A stretch of DNA of 12,845 nt, taken from Enterobacterales bacterium (GTDB lineage: Bacteria; Pseudomonadota; Gammaproteobacteria; Enterobacterales; Succinivibrionaceae). This document shows positions 8,611 to 12,845 of the stretch, piece by piece. A program made the translations under genes and the position numbers. The DNA lies in assembly GCA_900768635.1 (NCBI GenBank), contig CAAGDP010000038.1, positions 1-12,845 of the forward strand, in the 5' to 3' direction. Under the pieces are notes generated by a model. It did not search any database, was not told the origin of the DNA, and saw only the letters and a list, made by a program, of their open reading frames with translations. Position 1 is the first letter of the stretch. Each line of letters begins with the position of its first letter.

Positions 8611-8849
8611 AAAAAAGCCTTAACTTAAGGTTACCAATAATTATGATGATAAGAAAGAATAGAACTTTCTTGCTCCCGGTAATTGTTTCTATTGTATCAG
8701 ATTTAGTTAACACATATATGGCTCTATTGCTATTGTGGCTGTTTTGGGGAACATGGGACGCAGTTCCGACAGTACCATTGCAAAAGATATCAGGATAGAT
8801 GATAATTAAAAGCTGTTTAAAAATAAATTATTCAAAGGTGGCTGACGCT
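8611..8849. other. Intergenic region between divergent moxR and smpB
   Basis: This stretch separates two divergent genes, so it should carry promoters for both. The smpB promoter is visible (8778-8806); I could not pick a convincing moxR promoter. Other structure: the palindrome CCTTAACTTAAGG (8618-8630) over the moxR ribosome site, and an inverted repeat AAGAAAG/CTTTCTT (8651-8657/8665-8671). A 26-codon frame at 8718-8798 encodes a Leu/Trp-rich peptide but has no ribosome site. Confidence 0.5.
8778..8806 (+). promoter_or_regulatory. Probable sigma70-type promoter of smpB
   Basis: TTGCAA (8778-8783) and GATAAT (8801-8806) are separated by exactly 17 bases and match the sigma70 consensus at 4/6 and 5/6 positions. 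This would place the transcript start near 8812-8814 and give a leader of about 37 bases before the smpB ATG. The site argues against the upstream in-frame ATG at 8799, which lies in the spacer. Confidence 0.6.
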
Positions 8850-9335
8850 ATGGCAAATAATAAGGAAAAAAAGGGCAGTGGATCTTCTGCTATTGCTCTT
8901 AATAAGAAGGCCAGGCACGATTACTTCATAGATGAGAGCTTTGAGGCCGGTTTGGTTCTTCAGGGTTGGGAGGTGAAATCTCTGCGGGAGGGGCGAGCCA
9001 ATATTTCTGACGGATATGTTATCATCAGAAACGGGGAACTGTTTCTGTTTGGTGCTGTTATAACTCCTATGGACGTGGCTTGCAGTTACGTGGTTTGTGA
9101 TGCCCAGCGTACCAGGAAACTTCTTCTTCATGAAAAGGAAATTGCCAAGTTAATAGGTCATGTCCAGCGTCAGGGTTATACTATTATTCCTCTTTCCCTT
9201 TATTGGAAAGGCAGACACATTAAATGTGAAATTGCTCTGGCTCATGGTAAAAAAGATTATGATAAACGTGCTAATATCAAGCAACAGGATTGGCAGCGGG
9301 AGAAGGCCAGAATCATGAAACATTCCCTGCGCTGA
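8850..9335 (+). CDS. smpB: SsrA-binding protein SmpB
   Basis: SmpB binds tmRNA and carries it into the A site of stalled ribosomes for trans-translation. The 161-residue length is typical. Diagnostic segments are ALNKKARHDYFI, GWEVKSLREGRANISDGY, FGAVITPM, RTRKLLLHEKEI, and the basic C-terminal tail KKDYDKRANIKQQDWQREKA, which reads the empty mRNA channel. I chose the ATG at 8850 because AAAGGTGG (8834-8841) sits eight bases upstream and the protein then begins MANNKEKK like other SmpB proteins. An in-frame ATG at 8799 would add 17 unrelated residues from inside the promoter. The gene stands alone, with its own promoter and a hairpin about 50 bases after the stop. No tmRNA gene is in this window. 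Confidence 0.97.
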   Translation: MANNKEKKGSGSSAIALNKKARHDYFIDESFEAGLVLQGWEVKSLREGRANISDGYVIIRNGELFLFGAVITPMDVACSYVVCDAQRTRKLLLHEKEIAKLIGHVQRQGYTIIPLSLYWKGRHIKCEIALAHGKKDYDKRANIKQQDWQREKARIMKHSLR

Positions 9336-9382
9336 TTATTATTCATCTTTCCTTTTTTACAGCACATCCGACTTATTCGCTC

Positions 9383-9415
9383 ATATAAAAACTTCTGATC
9401 AGGGAGTTTTTATAT
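9383..9415. terminator. AT-rich hairpin terminator after smpB
   Basis: ATATAAAAACT (9383-9393) and AGTTTTTATAT (9405-9415) are perfect 11-base complements. The stem can extend inward with C-G and wobble pairs to leave the loop GATCA. The A-rich and T-rich arms supply a T-run in both directions, so the site may work bidirectionally. The low GC content of the stem keeps confidence moderate. Confidence 0.55.
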
Positions 9416-9433
9416 TCTGCAGGATCTCCTAAT

Positions 9434-9466
9434 CAGATATTCATAGAAAACAGATATTCTAGAAAA
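9434..9466. repeat. Two-copy imperfect tandem repeat
   Basis: CAGATATTCATAGAAAA (9434-9450) is followed directly by CAGATATTCTAGAAAA (9451-9466), differing by one deleted base. It lies between two terminators in a convergent, otherwise empty spacer (9336-9557), so it probably has no coding role. Confidence 0.7.
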
Positions 9467-9500
9467 ATGCCACTGGATCTTATGATGACCGGTGGGCATT
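9463..9500 (-). terminator. Rho-independent terminator of the minus-strand hypothetical gene
   Basis: On the minus strand the segment forms AATGCC(C)ACCGG with CCAGTGGCATT: six base pairs, a one-base bulge, then five pairs including one wobble. It is followed by a run of five T (complement of A 9463-9467). It lies about 60 bases beyond the stop of the gene ending at 9558, in the right orientation. Confidence 0.7.
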
Positions 9501-9557
9501 AATGGATCAATGTCTTCAGAAATTAACAATCCCCGGAGCAGTATTGATTTAGGGTGG

Positions 9558-10490
9558 TTATCTTATTTCGAACTGACCAGTTAAATCACCGAATTCCAGA
9601 GTATAAATTCCTGACTCCAGCCGTTCCTCCAGAGGAAATGTTTCATAGGAGCTGGTAAGTTTTGCAAAGGATAACTGATTGTTAATGGTATTTTCGAATA
9701 CGGTTTTATCCCCCAGCTTAATCCTCATACTGGATTTAGCAGGAATTACCAGATTTTCTTCTGTACCGTTTTTAATAAGTAATGTCAGCTCGTTATTCAT
9801 ATAGGTGAAAGCAATAAGTTCCACAGTATCATTAAATTGAATAAAGTTTTTCTGAACACTGGTATCATTGAAATCAGGGATAACTAACCCCGGCAACCGT
9901 TTTCCGGATTTTTCATATTTATCCATAACAAGTCTTATTTCTTTAGTCGCTTTATTGAATTCATCAGGGAAGATTTGGGATGAAAAACTTAATGAGTGAT
10001 CAGGGAAAAGAAATACGTAATGTGTAGTTGCTGCATCCGGGACAAACATATCGGATAATTTTTTATCCTTCCATTTGTAGATTTTATGACGATTGAAAAT
10101 TTGCTCAATTTCAGTCAGGACTTCTTTATCTATCAGGAATTCTGTTACTTTTAACGGTTCATGATGCCAGTTGGATGTTGCTATGGTCAAAATTGCTACT
10201 CCATTTCGGGAATTTATACTTTTACCGGAATAGCCACCGCTCATACTACCGGCGCTAAAATATTGAAAGGATTGGAGATTTGTATATTGATTTTTTTCGG
10301 ATTTATTAAAAAACGTATTTAGCAATGATGACATATGAGAACTCTCCAGAGGTTGAGCAAAGATGTCGTTTTTAGAAATTGAGTCGTCAGTTTTGGTATC
10401 TGGACCCATACCGGTTAAGATCAGGTACTGAACTGCAATAAACAAAATAAGAAAAATGATGGAGATGATAAATATGCGTAATTTATTCAT
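9558..10490 (-). CDS. Membrane-anchored protein of unknown function
   Basis: I do not recognise this 310-residue protein. Residues 1-4 are short and basic (MNKLR) and are followed by a strongly hydrophobic segment of about 20 residues (IFIISIIFLILFIAVQYLIL), so it is probably an uncleaved N-terminal anchor; no lipobox cysteine is seen. The remainder should be extracytoplasmic. The middle part (about 75-200) has the pattern 'GGYSG...IEQIFNRHKIYKW...FLFPDHSLSFSSQIFPDEF', which reminds me of secreted hypothetical proteins of anaerobes with 'ykWdgf...dG..i...gs..fP.nF' motifs. The last 90 residues look like an all-beta, Ig-like domain (alternating short strands, ending SGIYTLEFGDLTGQFEIR). Both domain ideas are impressions from pattern only. 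The gene is monocistronic, with a terminator at 9463-9500; the ribosome site is weak. Confidence 0.75.
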   Translation of the reverse strand: MNKLRIFIISIIFLILFIAVQYLILTGMGPDTKTDDSISKNDIFAQPLESSHMSSLLNTFFNKSEKNQYTNLQSFQYFSAGSMSGGYSGKSINSRNGVAILTIATSNWHHEPLKVTEFLIDKEVLTEIEQIFNRHKIYKWKDKKLSDMFVPDAATTHYVFLFPDHSLSFSSQIFPDEFNKATKEIRLVMDKYEKSGKRLPGLVIPDFNDTSVQKNFIQFNDTVELIAFTYMNNELTLLIKNGTEENLVIPAKSSMRIKLGDKTVFENTINNQLSFAKLTSSYETFPLEERLESGIYTLEFGDLTGQFEIR

Positions 10491-10635
10491 AGTTGTATGG
10501 CTTGATCAGGATTAGTTAATGATATTATCTCATAATATAAATCAACATTTAGCTGTTATTGTCACTTTTCCTGAAATCAGTTGCTGATTTGACAGAATCT
10601 GTTATTTTAAGATCAAAAAGTTTCCTCAGGGATAA
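10491..10635. other. Upstream region of the hypothetical gene, with a cluster of small dyads
   Basis: This stretch probably contains the promoter of the minus-strand gene starting at 10490. It is AT-rich and holds three dyads: ATATTAT-CTC-ATAATAT (10522-10538), AAATCAG-TTG-CTGATTT (10574-10590) and ACAGA-A-TCTGT (10592-10602). They might be operator sites. The right part may be the decayed continuation of the IS66 remnant: the same frame runs back to a TGA at 10585, through a TAA at 10633. Confidence 0.4.
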
Positions 10636-10812
10636 ATAGATGAATTCAAAAATGAATATGACGAAATCATCCGATTAGCCGAACAGGAATTTCCTGAAGT
10701 AAAGCCTTCCTCAAAGAAAAAAAGAGGAAGGATAAAACAAGGAAAAGTTCGATCGCTAATAATGCGCCTGAAAACTTATAATGATGCAGTAAGTTACTGC
10801 ATTCGTGATTTT
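10636..10812 (+). pseudogene. IS66-family transposase fragment, truncated by IS1634-type element
   Basis: An open frame without its own start encodes DEFKNEYDEIIRLAEQEF, then a Lys-rich stretch with KRGRIKQGKVRSLIMRL, then YNDAVSYCIRDF. This matches the segment of IS66-type transposases just before the conserved 'VPFDNNQAERD..R' catalytic motif. Here the sequence is cut exactly before that motif, where the inverted repeat of the next element begins. The frame may extend back to about 10588 across a TAA at 10633, which would be a nonsense mutation. Only about 60 residues of a roughly 400-500-residue protein remain, so it cannot be functional. Identification is from remembered family motifs. 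Confidence 0.75.
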
Positions 10813-10846
10813 AACCTAAATCTTAAAATAAATTGGGTAGTAACAA
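10813..10846 (+). repeat. Left terminal inverted repeat of the IS1634-type element
   Basis: It begins AACCTAAATCTT and ends TTGGGTAGTAACAA. The complement of 12734-12766 reads the same, except that the central A/T run is one base shorter and slightly different. The outer 12 and inner 16 bases match exactly. Confidence 0.88.
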
Positions 10847-11049
10847 TTTATTTTCTTGCTAACCAAAAAATTTTTTTATAACACAAAAAAATTTTTTATC
10901 TCACTATTTCTAGATCTGGCAAGTGATTAGCCCTGGTAGGATAGTATCATTTATTTCTTTCTCGAAAAAATTTTAAGTCTATATTTACGCAATCAAAAAA
11001 ATATTGTACACTACCTATCTATAGATAGACTAGTATACGGAATTTTTTT
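10847..11049 (+). promoter_or_regulatory. Transposase leader with A/T palindromes and a 14-bp palindrome
   Basis: This roughly 200-base leader lies inside the IS before the transposase ATG. It contains two close copies of A6-7T6-7 tracts (10865-10877 and 10885-10897), each followed by TAT. Near the start codon is the perfect palindrome CTATCTATAGATAG (11015-11028), between TTGTAC (11004-11009) and the start. I could not fit a clean -35/-10 pair. The A/T tracts could weaken read-in transcription and the palindrome could bind a regulator; both are inferences. Confidence 0.4.
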
Positions 11050-12732
11050 ATGCTTCACACATCAGAATTGGTAGCCATTCCACCTGATCCTGGCTACAAT
11101 CAGAAGAAAGGTCAGTATGTAAATCGTTTTATTTATTTAAAGCACTATCGTGTTCTAGTTAATGGCATAAGTAAAGTGAGACATGATGTTTTGCTCATAG
11201 GCAGAGTAGTCACTGATCCTGAAACTAACGTTCAATGTCTCATGCCTAATGATAACTATTACTCTCACTATGGCATTAAACCTAATCATTCTTCAACTCT
11301 AAAGGGACGTGGAGCGACTGGGAAATCAAACATAACGAGTGAAAAAGTGGATGGAAGTATTCCTGGATTTGGATTAGGTATAGCCTGTTATCAAATAGCA
11401 AAAGAAACTAACCTAGAAGCTATACTTACTGAAATTTTTGGAGCAGATACCACTAGAGACATACTGGGTCTCGCAATGTTTTATTGTGACGAATACGAAG
11501 GTCTTACCGAACTTGAAGATTTTACTTCTGAACAGATGTGTTTTACTGACAGAGTACTGACTCCCAAGATTGCCGGAGACATATTTAAATCTATCACAGA
11601 CGTAGAAAAGGATTGTTTTTTTAAGAAGTGGATACCGTTGCAGGTGCCGGACGGACTGGTATGCTACGATGTTACGTCGGGTTCGTCTTACTCTCAGGGT
11701 ATTGATGGTATTGAATACGGATATAATCGTGATAAAGAGAAACTTCCGCAGATGAACATAGGAATGTTCACCGGTATAAAAACCGGTATTCCGCTGGCTT
11801 ATGAAGCATTTAATGGAAGTATAAATGACTTCACTAACTTTCCTTACGTAATCAATAAGGCTGTTTCATGGGGGTTGAAGAATAATTTTGTTTTGGTCAT
11901 GGATGGAGCCTTTGCCGAGGATTTTGCAATTGATTATTCTAAATTTAAAGGCTACGAAATTATTGTAGGAGCACCTGTTGATAAGATGTCAGAGGTTAAG
12001 GATCGTTTGATAGCATGGAGAAAATCCAATACAGATCATCTAAGCATGGCAAAATACCGTTTTGACAATTCAATAAAATGTAAGGATGAAGCTTTTGAAC
12101 TGGCTCCAAATATAAATGGCAGACTTCTTTTGTATTTCAATGCAGATAAATACACTTTGCAGTGTACATCTCTGCAGATGGATATAGAGAGACAGAAGAC
12201 TATTCTTGAGGGAATGAAAAAAATCTCACCGAGTGATGCAAAGAAATTCAAACAATACTTTGATATCACAATTAATGAAGACAGATCATTTTCATACACA
12301 GTTAAAGCTGACTCTATATCGGATGAGCTTAACGTCTGTGGTTCTTTGGCCATTATGACAACGTCAAAAAAATTATCAGTTGAAACTATTCTTAAATGCT
12401 ATTGCAACAAAGATGTTGTTGAAAAAAGATTTCGCGATCTAAAAAATGAGATCATGGGTGAACGTATCAGAGTTCACTCAACAGATGCCTGCAAAGGTAA
12501 ACTGTTTGTTTTATTTATCTCTCTTATATTGAGAACAACCTTGTCGATCAAACTTCGGGACTGGATAAGGAAAAACAGATATTCTCTGATAGGATGCATA
12601 CATCAGTTAAAGAATATTCAATGCCGAAAGTTTGGTCAAAACTGGGTACTGAGTAAAGCTCTTACTAAGAAACAAAAAGAAATTGTTGAAATTTTAAAAC
12701 TTCCTATTCACACTATTGATGTGCGAAAATAA
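11050..12732 (+). CDS. IS1634-family transposase (DDE)
   Basis: This 560-residue transposase is intact. The likely catalytic triad is D207 in LVCYDVTSG, D285 in VLVMDGAF and E458 in KDVVEKRFRDLKNEI. The 173-residue gap between D2 and E holds the beta-strand insertion typical of IS4-like enzymes. The C-terminal 'RIRVHS......FVLFISLIL' block is characteristic of the IS1634 group. The N-terminal part (YVNRFIYLKHYRVLVNGISK) also fits that group. The gene is AT-rich compared with sbcC, and the start ATG follows a poly-T stretch with only a weak ribosome site, consistent with low expression. The stop lies one base before the inner edge of the right inverted repeat, so little sequence is wasted. With an intact frame and both ends present, the element may still be mobile. 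Confidence 0.92.
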   Translation: MLHTSELVAIPPDPGYNQKKGQYVNRFIYLKHYRVLVNGISKVRHDVLLIGRVVTDPETNVQCLMPNDNYYSHYGIKPNHSSTLKGRGATGKSNITSEKVDGSIPGFGLGIACYQIAKETNLEAILTEIFGADTTRDILGLAMFYCDEYEGLTELEDFTSEQMCFTDRVLTPKIAGDIFKSITDVEKDCFFKKWIPLQVPDGLVCYDVTSGSSYSQGIDGIEYGYNRDKEKLPQMNIGMFTGIKTGIPLAYEAFNGSINDFTNFPYVINKAVSWGLKNNFVLVMDGAFAEDFAIDYSKFKGYEIIVGAPVDKMSEVKDRLIAWRKSNTDHLSMAKYRFDNSIKCKDEAFELAPNINGRLLLYFNADKYTLQCTSLQMDIERQKTILEGMKKISPSDAKKFKQYFDITINEDRSFSYTVKADSISDELNVCGSLAIMTTSKKLSVETILKCYCNKDVVEKRFRDLKNEIMGERIRVHSTDACKGKLFVLFISLILRTTLSIKLRDWIRKNRYSLIGCIHQLKNIQCRKFGQNWVLSKALTKKQKEIVEILKLPIHTIDVRK

Positions 12733-12733
12733 T

Positions 12734-12766
12734 TTGTTACTACCCAATTAATTTAAGATTTAGGTT
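12734..12766 (-). repeat. Right terminal inverted repeat of the IS1634-type element
   Basis: It reads TTGTTACTACCC inward and ends AGATTTAGGTT outward, the complement of the left repeat with a one-base length difference. It supplies a TAG (12761-12763) in frame with the downstream nucleotidyltransferase. Confidence 0.88.
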
Positions 12767-12781
12767 TTAAAGGATATTACT

Positions 12782-12845
12782 ATGTTTGCTGAAAGAAATT
12801 CAGTAGATAAGGTTATCCTTTTTGGATCACGTGCTAGAGGAACAA
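12782..12845 (+). CDS. Minimal nucleotidyltransferase (MNT) domain protein, partial at window edge, probably 5'-truncated
   Basis: The frame begins MFAERNSVDKVILFGSRARG and runs off the window. ILFGSRARG is the GS-x-x-RG motif of small Pol-beta-like nucleotidyltransferases, many of which are the antitoxin half of HEPN/MNT modules. AAAGGA (12768-12773) lies eight bases upstream of the ATG. The motif comes only 14 residues in, whereas these proteins usually have 20 to 30. The upstream in-frame codons LKDIT (12767-12781) would continue the usual N-terminal helix, and an in-frame stop occurs just inside the IS end. I infer that the IS cut away the original start. Whether a HEPN gene follows cannot be seen. 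Confidence 0.65.
   Translation, partial: MFAERNSVDKVILFGSRARGT

Larger units (their letters stand above)
10813..12766 (+). mobile_element. IS1634-family (IS4 superfamily-like) insertion sequence, 1954 bp
   Basis: The element is bounded by inverted repeats of 34 and 33 nt (10813-10846 and 12734-12766) and contains one transposase gene (11050-12732). The repeats match except for a one-base length difference and a substitution or two in the A/T stretch. The size and the single long transposase frame fit the family. No short direct repeat is seen at the ends: the left flank ends GTGATTTT and the right flank begins TTAAAGGA. Members of this family are known to make long, variable target duplications. 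The element interrupts an IS66 fragment on its left and abuts a nucleotidyltransferase gene on its right. Confidence 0.85.

Noticed and set aside
9336..9557. tmRNA (ssrA) or tRNA gene next to smpB
   Set aside because: I looked for the conserved tmRNA ends and for tRNA-like arms and found none; the stretch holds two terminators and a short tandem repeat.
10805..12774. Short target-site duplication flanking the IS
   Set aside because: The bases outside the inverted repeats (GTGATTTT on the left, TTAAAGGA on the right) do not match, and the right flank is not found within the visible left flank.
1..12845. CRISPR array
   Set aside because: No regularly spaced direct repeats were seen; the only tandem repeat is the two-copy unit at 9434-9466.

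Overview
The window looks like a chromosomal segment of a moderate-GC gammaproteobacterium. The SmpB sequence is very close to enterobacterial SmpB (my recollection, not a search). Remnants of an AAA-ATPase/PD-(D/E)XK gene, an IS66 fragment and an IS1634-type element would fit a gut anaerobe such as a Succinivibrionaceae member; this narrower placement is an inference with low to moderate confidence.

Layout. Positions 1-225 (minus) hold the frame-disrupted start of an AAA-ATPase-like gene running off the left edge. Positions 226-820 are non-coding and include the probable sbcD promoter region. Positions 821-6707 form a tight plus-strand cluster: sbcD, sbcC and a short-chain dehydrogenase resembling DprE2. 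Facing it on the minus strand (6737-8610) is a translationally coupled moxR-DUF58 pair. A 239-base intergenic region carries a good sigma70-type promoter for smpB (8850-9335), which is followed by a hairpin. A lone membrane-anchored protein of unknown function (9558-10490, minus) has its own terminator. The right end (about 10590-12845) is mobile or accessory DNA: an IS66 transposase remnant, a complete-looking 1954-bp IS1634-family element with 33/34-nt inverted repeats and an intact transposase, and the start of a minimal nucleotidyltransferase gene whose original 5' end was probably removed at the IS junction.

How the genes work together. SbcC and SbcD form the Mre11/Rad50-like nuclease that opens DNA hairpins and processes ends. 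The SDR downstream is probably co-transcribed but has no obvious shared pathway. MoxR and the DUF58 protein are a usual pair (AAA+ chaperone plus membrane-anchored partner), here without the transglutaminase gene that often follows. SmpB works with tmRNA in ribosome rescue; no ssrA gene is visible here.

I see no convincing undescribed system. The most informative parts are the layered insertion and truncation at the right end, the decayed AAA-ATPase gene at the left edge, the DprE2-like gene behind sbcC, and the unknown membrane-anchored protein.
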